Under the pieces are notes generated by a model that saw only the letters and a list, made by a program, of their open reading frames with translations, was not told the origin of the DNA and made no database searches. From JBOGED01 sp050743625 (GTDB taxonomy: Bacteria; Actinomycetota; Nitriliruptoria; Euzebyales; Egibacteraceae): a stretch of DNA of 16,743 nt. The stretch is taken from assembly GCA_050743625.1 (NCBI GenBank), contig JBOGED010000520.1, positions 1-16,743 on the forward strand. The letters are read 5' to 3'. The position numbers and the translations under genes were made by a program. Below, piece by piece: positions 1 to 7,403 of this stretch (position 1 is its first letter; the number at the start of each line of letters is the position of its first letter).

Positions 1-1
1 G

Positions 2-214
2 GCGAAAGCTGAGCCAAAGGCGGGAGCCGGCTCGGGCGCCGCGAAGAAAGTCGAGGACGACATCCACGTCGAGGCGCAGGTCGACCAAGAGGTCTTCGAC
101 CAGCTCATCGCCGAGGGCAAGAGCGAGCGGGTCGCCCGCGCCAAAGCCAAGGCCGCCTACGTCCGCAAGGAGAAGGCCCGCATCCGCGCGGAGCGGGAGG
201 CCGCGAATGCGTAA
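2..214 (+). CDS. C-terminal tail of the gene upstream of nuoJ (probably nuoI), 5' partial
   Basis: The open frame enters at the left edge (first full codon at position 2) and ends at TAA 212-214, leaving 70 residues. The visible part is an Ala/Gly/Lys-rich linker followed by an acidic patch (VEDDIHVEAQVDQEVFD) and a very basic helix (SERVARAKAKAAYVRKEKARIRAERE). This is low-complexity, probably helical and solvent-exposed, with no membrane segment and no iron-sulfur cysteines. In most bacterial complex I operons the gene before nuoJ is nuoI, the two-[4Fe-4S] ferredoxin-like subunit, so a charged C-terminal extension of NuoI is the best guess from position alone. The diagnostic cysteine motifs would lie outside the window. 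It could also be a small accessory gene inserted in the operon. Confidence 0.6.
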   Translation, partial: AKAEPKAGAGSGAAKKVEDDIHVEAQVDQEVFDQLIAEGKSERVARAKAKAAYVRKEKARIRAEREAANA

Positions 215-218
215 GTAC

Positions 219-310
219 CAGCTTTCCTCCGTATACGGAGGAAAACTGACGTCCTGGCGACCCCAGGATCGCCGAGACCGCAACATTCCTCCGGATACGC
301 AGGAAAGTTG
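219..310 (+). repeat. 92-bp paired-palindrome element, copy A
   Basis: The left half is a palindrome with core TTCCTCCGTATACGGAGGAA (224-243), flanked by CAG (219-221) and CTG (246-248), each separated from the core by two variable bases. The right half is an imperfect palindrome with core TTCCTCCGGATACGCAGGAA (286-305), flanked by CAA (281-283) and TTG (308-310). The two centres (233.5 and 295.5) are 62 bp apart. The 32-bp spacer contains a further small hairpin, TCCTGG/CCAGGA (252-257 with 263-268). The same architecture with the same length and spacing recurs at 7288-7379. The layout resembles REPIN/BIME-type dispersed repeats, but the family is not one I can name. The element fills the gap between the first partial gene and nuoJ. 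Confidence 0.8.
301..307 (+). promoter_or_regulatory. Ribosome binding site of nuoJ, inside repeat copy A
   Basis: AGGAAAG at 301-307 lies 6 bases before ATG 314 and is the only good Shine-Dalgarno match for nuoJ. It belongs to the right arm of the 92-bp element, so the repeat donates the ribosome binding site. It decides ATG 314 over the in-frame TTG at 308, which lies directly against AGGAAAG and is itself the last base triplet of the element. If the right palindrome folds in the mRNA, the site would be partly paired. Confidence 0.55.
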
Positions 311-313
311 TCT

Positions 314-919
314 ATGACCCTCCCAGATCTGCTGATGCTCGCCGTCGCCGTGCTCGGGGGCGCGAGCGCGGTCCTCGTGGTGGTCGCGCGGAATGTCGTG
401 CATGCGGCGCTCTACCTGGTCGTCGCACTGCTGGCGGTGGCGGGGACGTTCTTGGTGATCGGCGCGGAGTTCCTCGCCTGGACGCAGGTGCTGATCTACG
501 TCGGGGCGGTGGTCGTCCTGATCTTGTTCGGGCTGATGCTGACCCGGGCGCCGATCGGGCCGATCGAGGCGGACAGCGATAACCGGCGACTCGCACTGGC
601 GACGAGCGTCGTGCTGTTCGTGTTCCTCGCCACGATGATCTTCCGGGCTTTCGGTCGAACGGAGCTCCCACTTTCGGTCACGCGGACCGCCGCGCTGGGC
701 GAGGTGCTCTACGTCCACTGGGCGTTCCCGTTCATGTCGCTTGGGTTCTTCCTCACCGTCGCGCTGGTCGGCGCGATCATCTTGGCTCGCAAGGAAGAGG
801 GCGAGGGCCCCGAGCCACAGCTCGACCCCGAGATGGCGACCGAGCGCCCCACACCAGCCCCGACCGACACCTCCACCACGCCCGGAGTGACCCGGCCGAG
901 CGAGGAGATTCCTGCCTAA
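314..919 (+). CDS. nuoJ: NADH-quinone oxidoreductase subunit J
   Basis: This is a 201-residue membrane subunit of respiratory complex I, part of the hydrophobic arm between NuoA/H and the antiporter-like subunits. About five membrane segments are visible. The family signature lies in the third, QVLIYVGAVVVLILFGLML (about residues 58-76), the region that carries the pi-bulge helix in solved complexes. The C-terminus is a soluble Glu/Pro/Thr-rich tail of about 40 residues, longer than in E. coli but common in high-GC bacteria. ATG 314 is chosen because of AGGAAAG 6 bases upstream. The TAA stop directly abuts the nuoK ATG, so nuoK translation is probably coupled. The short length and partners leave little alternative. 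Confidence 0.95.
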   Translation: MTLPDLLMLAVAVLGGASAVLVVVARNVVHAALYLVVALLAVAGTFLVIGAEFLAWTQVLIYVGAVVVLILFGLMLTRAPIGPIEADSDNRRLALATSVVLFVFLATMIFRAFGRTELPLSVTRTAALGEVLYVHWAFPFMSLGFFLTVALVGAIILARKEEGEGPEPQLDPEMATERPTPAPTDTSTTPGVTRPSEEIPA

Positions 920-1225
920 ATGCAAGCCGTCTACCCCCTCACGTTCGCGGCGCTGCTGTTCTGCGTGGGCGTCTACGGCGTCCTCGCCAGGCGGAACGCC
1001 GTCCTCGTGCTCATGAGCGTCGAGCTCATGCTCTCGGCGGTGACCATCAACTTGGTGACCTTCGGCCAGATCGCCGGCGACGCGATCCTCACAGGCCAGG
1101 CGTTCGCGCTGTTCGTGCTGGCGATCGGCGCGGCGGAGGTCGGTGTCGGCCTCGGCATCATCCTGCTGCTCTACCGCAACCGCGCCACGGTCAACATCGA
1201 CGACGCCGACCTCATGAAGTACTAG
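920..1225 (+). CDS. nuoK: NADH-quinone oxidoreductase subunit K
   Basis: This 101-residue, three-helix subunit is homologous to MrpC and belongs to the E-channel of complex I in the inner membrane. The two buried glutamates needed for proton transfer are present: Glu35 in MSVELML and Glu73 in GAAEVGVGLGI, corresponding to E. coli Glu36 and Glu72. The C-terminus ends YRNRATVNIDDADLMK, matching the family's NID motif. ATG 920 follows the nuoJ stop with no gap, and a GAGGAGA ribosome binding site lies within the nuoJ end (902-908). Length is normal for the family. Confidence 0.96.
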   Translation: MQAVYPLTFAALLFCVGVYGVLARRNAVLVLMSVELMLSAVTINLVTFGQIAGDAILTGQAFALFVLAIGAAEVGVGLGIILLLYRNRATVNIDDADLMKY

Positions 1226-1232
1226 GGACATC

Positions 1233-3260
1233 ATGATCTCCGACTACGCCTGGCTCATCCCCGCGCTGCCCGCCGTATCAGCGCTCGTGATCATGCTCTT
1301 CGGCAAGAAGCTCCCGAAGCATGGCGCCGAGGTCGGCATCACCGCGGTCGGTCTCGCGCTGCTCCTCGCGGTCGTGACGGCGATCGAGGTGTTCGGCGCG
1401 AACGTCGCCGCCGTCGCCGCGATCGAGCATGGCGATCACGCCGCGCATTCCTTCCTCAACGAGCGCGCGCTGACCCTCACCCCGATCGGGAGCGGTTTCG
1501 GGATCGAGGCCGGGATCCGCATCGACGGGCTCGCCGCGATGATGTTCCTGCTCGTCACGTTCGTGAGCTTGATGGTGCACATCTACTCGACGGGTTACAT
1601 GCACGAAGATCCCCGGTACACGTACTTCTTCATGCTACTGTCGCTGTTCACCTTCTCGATGCTGCTGCTCGTCATCGGCAACAACCTCTTCATGGTGCTC
1701 GTCGGCTGGGAGCTGGTCGGCGTGTGCAGCTACCTGCTGATCGGGTTCTGGTGGGAGGAGAAACAGAACTCCGACGCGGCGATCAAGGCGTTTCTCACGA
1801 CGAAGCTCGGGGACATCGGCTTGGTCGTCGGCATCGTCACGCTGTGGGGGATGTTCCGGACCTTCAACATCGGCGAGATCATCTCCTCCGTCGAGGCCGG
1901 CACCCAAGCCGCCGGCGCGCCGCTAGAGACCGGCCTGCTCACGTTCGCGCTGCTCGCGCTGTTCCTTGGGGCGGTCGGCAAGTCGGCGCAGTTCCCGCTC
2001 CACACGTGGCTGCCCGACGCGATGGCCGGTCCCACACCCGTGTCCGCGCTGATCCACGCCGCCACGATGGTGACCGCGGGCATCTTTCTGATCGCCCGGC
2101 TTTACCCCGTCTTCCAGGCGTCGCCGACCGCGATGGCGGTCATCGCGGTCATCGGAGCGATCACGCTGCTGATGGCGGGGCTGCTCGCCCTGGTGCAGGA
2201 CGACGTGAAACGGGTGCTCGCGTACTCGACGGTGTCGCAGCTCGGCTACATGATCGCCGCGCTCTCGTTCAGCTACACCGCCGGGATCTTCCACCTGTTC
2301 ACCCACGGGTTCTTCAAGGCGCTGCTGTTCCTTGGCTCCGGGTCACTGATCCACGCGGTCCACTCGAACAACATGAGCGACATGGGTGGCCTGAGGAAAC
2401 CGATGCCGGTGACGTTCTGGACGTTCGTCATCGGCTCCGTCGCCCTCGCCGCGATCCCGCCCTTCGCAGGGTTCTGGTCAAAGGACGAGGTCCTCGCCGG
2501 GGCGCTGGGTGGCGGCGGGTACACCGGCAACCTCCTGCTGGTCCTCGGCGCGCTCGGTGGGATGATCACCGCGTTCTACATGACCCGCGCGCTCTACCTC
2601 GTGTTCGCCGGTGAGTTCCGCGGCCATGGGCACCCGCACGAGAGCCCCGCCGCGATGAAGTGGCCGCTGGTCGCGCTCGCCGTCCCCGCGGCGCTGATCG
2701 GGTTCATCAACCTGCCGTTCGAGTTCGCGCACCCGACGGGGTTCGCGGCCTGGACGATGTTCGACATCGAGTACTTCGAGGGCCACCCCGCCGAGTTCGT
2801 GGTCTGGCTGGCCGGCCTTTCCACCGCGCTCGCGTTCCTAGGGTTCGTGGCGGGCCGGGCGCTGTACCGCACGTCGCCCTTGCTCGCGAAGGACCCCATG
2901 CTGAACATGGGGCCGCTCACAAGGGTGCTCGAGAACCGGTACTACTTAGACAATCTGTACACAGACCTGATCGTCCGCACGGTGGTTCGAACCAAGCTCG
3001 CCAACACCGCCTACTGGTTGAACGATCACGTGATCGACCGGCTCGTCTTCCTTGCCGGCGTCGGAGCCAACCGACTCGGCAAGGCGACCTACGACTACGC
3101 CGACCAGAAGGGCATCGACGGCGCAGTCAACGGGCTCGGCGTCTCGGCCAACTGGTCCGGCGGCCTCATCAAGTTCGCTCAGAGCGGCAACGTGCAGTTC
3201 TATGCTGGCGCGCTGTTCGTCGGCGTCTTCGTGTTCGCTCTGCTCTTCGCAGTGGCCTAG
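1233..3260 (+). CDS. nuoL: NADH-quinone oxidoreductase subunit L
   Basis: At 675 residues this is the distal antiporter-like proton-pumping subunit of complex I. The proton-antiporter core shows Glu160 in VGWELVGVCSYLLIGFW, the lysine-bearing segment AVGKSAQFPLHTWLPDAMAGPTPVSALIHAATMVTAG from about residue 247 (Lys250, with a conserved His in the HTWLPDA loop), and the discontinuous-helix region beyond it. The C-terminal third (about 560-640) contains the amphipathic lateral-helix region that runs along NuoM and NuoN, followed by a last membrane segment at the very end. The start ATG 1233 has AGGGAC at 1224-1229. The gap from nuoK is 7 bp. Length is slightly above that of E. coli (613), mainly from N-terminal loops. 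Confidence 0.96.
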   Translation: MISDYAWLIPALPAVSALVIMLFGKKLPKHGAEVGITAVGLALLLAVVTAIEVFGANVAAVAAIEHGDHAAHSFLNERALTLTPIGSGFGIEAGIRIDGLAAMMFLLVTFVSLMVHIYSTGYMHEDPRYTYFFMLLSLFTFSMLLLVIGNNLFMVLVGWELVGVCSYLLIGFWWEEKQNSDAAIKAFLTTKLGDIGLVVGIVTLWGMFRTFNIGEIISSVEAGTQAAGAPLETGLLTFALLALFLGAVGKSAQFPLHTWLPDAMAGPTPVSALIHAATMVTAGIFLIARLYPVFQASPTAMAVIAVIGAITLLMAGLLALVQDDVKRVLAYSTVSQLGYMIAALSFSYTAGIFHLFTHGFFKALLFLGSGSLIHAVHSNNMSDMGGLRKPMPVTFWTFVIGSVALAAIPPFAGFWSKDEVLAGALGGGGYTGNLLLVLGALGGMITAFYMTRALYLVFAGEFRGHGHPHESPAAMKWPLVALAVPAALIGFINLPFEFAHPTGFAAWTMFDIEYFEGHPAEFVVWLAGLSTALAFLGFVAGRALYRTSPLLAKDPMLNMGPLTRVLENRYYLDNLYTDLIVRTVVRTKLANTAYWLNDHVIDRLVFLAGVGANRLGKATYDYADQKGIDGAVNGLGVSANWSGGLIKFAQSGNVQFYAGALFVGVFVFALLFAVA

Positions 3261-3275
3261 GGAGGGTTCGCTAAG

Positions 3276-4817
3276 ATGTGGAGACAGGTCGCGCTCTCGA
3301 TCACGGTCTTCCTACCCGTGGTCGGCGCCGGGATCATCACGCTCATCCCGAAGGCGAAGGAAGAGCTGGCCAAGCCCGTGGCCCTCGTGGTCTCGGTCCT
3401 CGGGTTCGCGCTCTCGCTCGCGATCCTCGCCGGGTATGACTGGGGCGCCCGTGGCCTGCAGTACAGCGTTGACATCCCCTGGATCTCGGCGATCGGCGCT
3501 CGCTACCACTTGGCTATCGACGGGATCAGCCTCCCGCTGTTCGTCCTCACGTACCTGCTGACGTTCCTCTGCTCCGTCTACGCGTTCGCGCACCTTGAGG
3601 AGCCGGGCAAGCCGAAGGCGTTCCTGTCGCTGATGCTCCTGCTCGAGACGGGCATGGCCGGCACGTTCATCGCGTTCGACCTCATTCTCTTCTTCGTGTT
3701 CTGGGAGCTCGTCCTCGTCCCGATGTATTTCATGATCGGGATCTGGGGTGGCCCGCGTCGCGAGTACGCGGCGGTGAAGTTCTTCCTCTACACCTTGTTC
3801 GGCTCGGTGTTCATGCTGGTCGCGTTCCTGGCGCTGTATTTCACCAGCGAGCCGAACACCTTCGACATGGTCGCGCTCGCGCAGCAAGGCGCGAGCGGCG
3901 CGTTCAGCCCGGAGTTCCAGCGGCTCGCCTTCTTGGGCATCTTCCTCGGGTTCGCGATCAAGGTGCCGATGTGGCCGTTCCACACCTGGCTGCCCGACGC
4001 GCACACCGAGGCGCCGACGATCGGCTCCGTGCTGCTGGCCGGGATCCTGCTGAAGATGGGGACCTACGGGTTCGTCCGCATCGCCTTGCCGATCCTGCCG
4101 CAGGGCGCGATGGACTACGCACCGATCATCGCGGTCCTCGCGGTCATCGCGATCCTCTACGGCGCGCTGTGCTGCCTGGCCCAAACCGACCTGAAGCGGC
4201 TCATCGCGTTCAGCTCCGTCGGGCACATGGGGTTCGTGATGCTCGGCATCGCGACCCTCACGCCGATCGGCATCAACGCCGCGATCTTCGGGATGATCGC
4301 CCACGGCGTGATCACGGGGATGCTGTTCTTCATCGCCGGCAGCATCAAGGAGCGGTACCACACCCGCTCCATCGGCGAGATCGGCGGGGGGATGCTCCAG
4401 ACCATGCCCCGTATGGGGGTATTACTCGCGTATGTCGCGATCGCGAGTCTCGGCTTGCCCGCGTTAGCCGGTTTCCCGGGTGAGTTCATCGCGCTCCTCG
4501 CGGCGTTCAGCCCCGCCCCCGCGCTGGTCGACGCCGGCTATCTCGTGCTGTTCCGGGTGCTCATGGTGCTTGGCGCGGTCGGCACCCTCCTGACCGCGGG
4601 CTACTTCCTATGGATGCTCCAGCGGGTGAACATGGGGCAGGCACCCTCGCGCTGGGCAGAGGCCGGCCTTGCCGACGTGTCGGTGATCGAGTGGGGCTCG
4701 TGGATGCCGCTGCTGGTGATGACGTTCGTGCTTGGCGTCCTGCCGTTCGTCGTCTTCGGCATCACCGAGCCTGACGTCAACGGGCTTCTCCAGACGTATG
4801 TCACCTACGGCGGCTAG
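3276..4817 (+). CDS. nuoM: NADH-quinone oxidoreductase subunit M
   Basis: This 513-residue subunit is the middle antiporter-like pump of complex I, with about 14 membrane segments. The key residues sit where expected: Glu144 in FVFWELVLVPMYFMIG, Lys229 in GFAIKVPMWPFHTWLPDAH, and Lys260 in LLAGILLKMGTYG. The short N-terminus and the AHTEAP motif separate it from NuoL and NuoN. A strong GGAGGG ribosome binding site at 3261-3266 lies 9 bases before ATG 3276. It follows nuoL by 15 bp and precedes nuoN by 4 bp. Nothing is unusual. Confidence 0.96.
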   Translation: MWRQVALSITVFLPVVGAGIITLIPKAKEELAKPVALVVSVLGFALSLAILAGYDWGARGLQYSVDIPWISAIGARYHLAIDGISLPLFVLTYLLTFLCSVYAFAHLEEPGKPKAFLSLMLLLETGMAGTFIAFDLILFFVFWELVLVPMYFMIGIWGGPRREYAAVKFFLYTLFGSVFMLVAFLALYFTSEPNTFDMVALAQQGASGAFSPEFQRLAFLGIFLGFAIKVPMWPFHTWLPDAHTEAPTIGSVLLAGILLKMGTYGFVRIALPILPQGAMDYAPIIAVLAVIAILYGALCCLAQTDLKRLIAFSSVGHMGFVMLGIATLTPIGINAAIFGMIAHGVITGMLFFIAGSIKERYHTRSIGEIGGGMLQTMPRMGVLLAYVAIASLGLPALAGFPGEFIALLAAFSPAPALVDAGYLVLFRVLMVLGAVGTLLTAGYFLWMLQRVNMGQAPSRWAEAGLADVSVIEWGSWMPLLVMTFVLGVLPFVVFGITEPDVNGLLQTYVTYGG

Positions 4818-4821
4818 CGCG

Positions 4822-6306
4822 ATGCCTGACGTCACCTCCTTCGATTGGTTCGCGCTGGCGCCCGAGCTGGCGCTGCTCGCGACGGCGTTGCTGGTCCTGG
4901 TCATCGAGCCGTTCCTGCCCGCTGCCCGCAAGCAGGCGATGTGCCCGCTCTCGATCGTGGGCGTGCTGGTGTCCCTGGGATGGGTGGCCGCGCTGGCCGT
5001 CGACGGTACCGAGCGCAGCTCGTTCGGGCAGATGTTCGTCGTCGACAGCTACGCGCTGCTGCTGAAGGCGTTCTTCCTCGGCACCGCGCTGTTCGTGCTG
5101 TTCATCAGCTACCGGTACTTCCAGGAGATCCGCACCTATCAGGGTGAGTACTACTTCCTCCTGCTGTCGGCGTTCCTCGGCATGATCCTGATGCCGAGCG
5201 CCCGTGACCTCGTGATGATCTTCGTCGCGCTCGAGCTCGTGAGTGTCCCGGGCTTCGTCATGGCGGGCCTGCGCAAGTTCGACCTGCGCTCCAACGAGGG
5301 AGCGCTGAAATTCTTCCTGATCGGTGTCCTGTCGGTCGCCGTCCTGCTGTTCGGCTTGTCGATCATCTACGGCTACACGGGCACGACCGACCTCGCCGGG
5401 ATCGCCGCCGGACTGCGGGGGCCGGCGGCCGACGAGCCGCTGGTGCTCGCGAGCATGATGTTCGTGATCGTCGGGTTCGGCTTCAAGATCTCGGCGGTCC
5501 CGTTCCACTTCTGGGCGCCGGATACGTACGAGGGCTCACCCATCCCGGTGACCGCGTTCCTGTCGGTGGCGTCGAAGGCGGCGGGGTTCGCCGGCCTGTT
5601 GCAGGTGTGCTTCGTGGCGTTCGAGCCGCTCGCCGACGTGTGGGCGCCGGTCCTGGGAATCATCGCGGTGCTCACGATGACGCTGGCCAACCTCACCGCG
5701 CTGCAGCAGCGCAACATCGTGCGGCTCTTGGCCTACTCCTCGGTCGCCCACGCCGGTTACATGATCGTCCCGTTCGGCGTCGCCGCCCCGGGAGCGACGG
5801 AGGTCAACGCGCAGGCGTTCTCTTCGGTCCTGCTGTACCTGCTCGCCTATTCGGTGATGAACATCGGGGCGTTCGCGGTCGTGGTCGCCGTCGCGCGGGA
5901 ACACCCTGGCCGGCAGCTGTCCGACTATGCGGGCTTGGGCCAGCGCGCCCCTGGCATGGCGGTCGCGCTCACGATGTTCTTGCTGTCCCTTGGCGGGTTG
6001 CCGCCGTTGATCGGCTTGTGGGCGAAGTTCGCGATCTTCAGCGCGGCGGCCACCGCGGGCACGTCCTTCACCTACTTCCTGGCCGGCGCGGTGGTGGTGA
6101 ACTCAGTGATCGCGATGTTCTACTACCTGTCGATCGCCCGCACGGTGTGGATGGACGCCCCGACCCGGACCGACCCCATCCGCCCCGGCCTGGCCCTGAA
6201 CGCCGCGATCGGCGTCCTCGCCGTCGCCGCTCTGCTCACCGGCATCCTCCCCGACTCCTTCGGCGCCGCGGCCAACGGCTCCACCCTGATCGCCGCCGGA
6301 CCCTAG
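4822..6306 (+). CDS. nuoN: NADH-quinone oxidoreductase subunit N
   Basis: This 494-residue subunit is the proximal antiporter-like pump. Its conserved charges are Glu138 (ALELVSVPGFVMAG), Lys163 (EGALKFFLIG), Lys222 (GFGFKISAVPFHFWAPDTYEGSPIPV) and Lys252 (VASKAAGFAG), each exactly five positions after the E. coli equivalents (133, 158, 217, 247). The frame is open further upstream, but that part lies inside nuoM in another frame. ATG 4822, starting MPDVTSFDW, is 4 bp after the nuoM stop and gives the family length. No strong ribosome binding site is seen, so translation is probably coupled to nuoM. It appears to be the last gene of the nuo operon. Confidence 0.95.
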   Translation: MPDVTSFDWFALAPELALLATALLVLVIEPFLPAARKQAMCPLSIVGVLVSLGWVAALAVDGTERSSFGQMFVVDSYALLLKAFFLGTALFVLFISYRYFQEIRTYQGEYYFLLLSAFLGMILMPSARDLVMIFVALELVSVPGFVMAGLRKFDLRSNEGALKFFLIGVLSVAVLLFGLSIIYGYTGTTDLAGIAAGLRGPAADEPLVLASMMFVIVGFGFKISAVPFHFWAPDTYEGSPIPVTAFLSVASKAAGFAGLLQVCFVAFEPLADVWAPVLGIIAVLTMTLANLTALQQRNIVRLLAYSSVAHAGYMIVPFGVAAPGATEVNAQAFSSVLLYLLAYSVMNIGAFAVVVAVAREHPGRQLSDYAGLGQRAPGMAVALTMFLLSLGGLPPLIGLWAKFAIFSAAATAGTSFTYFLAGAVVVNSVIAMFYYLSIARTVWMDAPTRTDPIRPGLALNAAIGVLAVAALLTGILPDSFGAAANGSTLIAAGP

Positions 6307-6410
6307 CGGGCTTGGTGAGACCTTTACTCCGACATTACCCCCCCGCCGGTATCGTGGCGTCGGCAGGGAGAACTCCCCGCTTGACCAAGGAGTGAAAGAG
6401 CCTTAACACC
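6307..6410 (+). other. nuoN-htpX spacer, no clear terminator
   Basis: The 104-bp gap contains a short inverted repeat GGGAG-AA-CTCCC near 6367-6378 but no stem followed by a T-run, so no convincing terminator of the nuo operon is visible. TATCGT at 6350-6355 resembles a -10 box but lacks a matching -35. TTGACC at 6381-6386 resembles a -35 box, but its -10 would fall on the htpX start codon. htpX may therefore be read through from nuo or have a weak promoter here. Confidence 0.35.
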
Positions 6411-7277
6411 ATGCTCAAGTCGTTCAAAACCTGGGTGCTCCTCGCCGGTCTGTCTGGGATCCTGCTGCTCATCGGAGAGCGATTCGCTGGCGAGCAGGGT
6501 CTCACGATCGCGCTCGTCATCGCGCTGGTCATGAACGTCGGCACCTACTGGTTCTCGGACAAGCTCGCGATCAAGATGGCCCGTGGCCGCCCCGCCTCGG
6601 CAGCCGAGTATCCCTGGTATCACACGATCGTGAGAAACCTGTCACAGCAGGCGCAAGAGCCGATGCCGCGGCTGTTCATCTCGCCGTCGCCCCAACCCAA
6701 CGCGTTCGCGACCGGCCGGAACCCGAAGCATGCCGCGGTCTGCGTCAACCAGGGGCTGATTGAGATCCTGGACAGGGACGAGATGGAGGGCGTGCTCGCC
6801 CACGAGCTGTCACACGTCTACAACCGTGACATCCTGATCGGCACGGTCGCCGCGACGATCGCGACGGCGATCACGTTCCTCGCGCGGATCGCGTTCTTCT
6901 TCGGCGGTGACGAGGATCGCAATCCCATCGCGCAGATCGCGATGCTCTTCCTCGCCCCGATCGCGGCCATGGTCCTGCAGTTTGCCGTCACCCGCAGCCG
7001 CGAGACGCAGGCTGACGCCTCCGGCGCCTATCTGTGTAGGAAGCCACTTGCGCTGGCGAGCGCGCTACAGAAGCTCGAGGGCGAGGGCCGCAGGCGGATC
7101 CGCCTTGGCGGCACCCCCGCCGAGACGTCGTCCGCGTTCCAGTCTCTGTACATCAGCGCCCCGTTCGGCGGCGCGACCGCCCGCGGCCTCGGCAGCCTGT
7201 TCCGCACCCACCCACAAACCGCGGCTCGCGTCGCCAACCTCCACGAGATCGCCCGCAAGATGGGCCAGATCGGCTGA
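6411..7277 (+). CDS. htpX: HtpX-family membrane zinc metalloprotease (M48B)
   Basis: This 288-residue integral membrane protease takes part in quality control of damaged or misassembled membrane proteins. Two N-terminal hydrophobic segments (about 7-22 and 31-48) are followed by the cytosolic catalytic domain. Zinc-binding HELSH lies at residues 131-135 (His131, Glu132, His135) and the third ligand is probably Glu198 in TRSRETQADASGAY. The substrate-cleft motif PNAFATGR is at 96-103. A second hydrophobic pair lies between the zinc motifs, at about 144-165 and 173-193. Length is typical. Possible ribosome binding sites are AAAGAG (6395-6400) or the more distant AAGGAG (6387-6392). It sits after the complex I operon and converges on yajQ. 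Placement next to nuo could reflect surveillance of large membrane complexes, but that is inference. Confidence 0.94.
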   Translation: MLKSFKTWVLLAGLSGILLLIGERFAGEQGLTIALVIALVMNVGTYWFSDKLAIKMARGRPASAAEYPWYHTIVRNLSQQAQEPMPRLFISPSPQPNAFATGRNPKHAAVCVNQGLIEILDRDEMEGVLAHELSHVYNRDILIGTVAATIATAITFLARIAFFFGGDEDRNPIAQIAMLFLAPIAAMVLQFAVTRSRETQADASGAYLCRKPLALASALQKLEGEGRRRIRLGGTPAETSSAFQSLYISAPFGGATARGLGSLFRTHPQTAARVANLHEIARKMGQIG

Positions 7278-7284
7278 CTTCACA

Positions 7285-7320
7285 CTGCAGGATTCCTCTG
7301 TATACGGAGGAATCCTGCAG
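7285..7320. terminator. Possible bidirectional terminator between htpX and yajQ
   Basis: The 36-bp dyad CTGCAGGATTCCTCTG with its complementary half would make a long hairpin in either transcript, 8 bp after the htpX stop. There is no T-run on either side, so any termination would be of the non-canonical, U-less kind sometimes proposed in high-GC bacteria. It is the left half of repeat copy B, so its primary role may be unrelated to termination. Confidence 0.35.
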
Positions 7321-7379
7321 GTCAAAACCAGCGCGCCGGGCGGAGGACGCAACAATCCTGCCTATGCGGAGGAAAGCTG
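7288..7379 (+). repeat. 92-bp paired-palindrome element, copy B
   Basis: The left palindrome has core TTCCTCTGTATACGGAGGAA (7293-7312), with two-base flanks GA and TC and outer CAG (7288-7290) and CTG (7315-7317). With the adjoining CTG and CAG the dyad extends to 7285-7320 with a single mismatched pair. The right palindrome has core ATCCTGCCTATGCGGAGGAA (7355-7374), preceded by CAACA (7350-7354) and followed by AG and CTG (to 7379). The centres, 7302.5 and 7364.5, are 62 bp apart, and the overall length is 92 bp, both identical to copy A at 219-310. The flanking CGCAACA and GGAAAG are shared with copy A, whereas the 32-bp spacer is not similar. The copy fills the gap between the 3' ends of htpX and yajQ. 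Confidence 0.8.
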
Positions 7380-7403
7380 CAGTTGAGCGGCGAGCCGCGC
7401 GGG

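Noticed and set aside
3312..4361. 349-residue open frame antisense to nuoM
   Set aside because: Composition is Arg/Glu/Asp/His-rich without hydrophobic core or any family resemblance, as expected from the reverse of GC-rich membrane-protein codons. nuoM is certain on the other strand.
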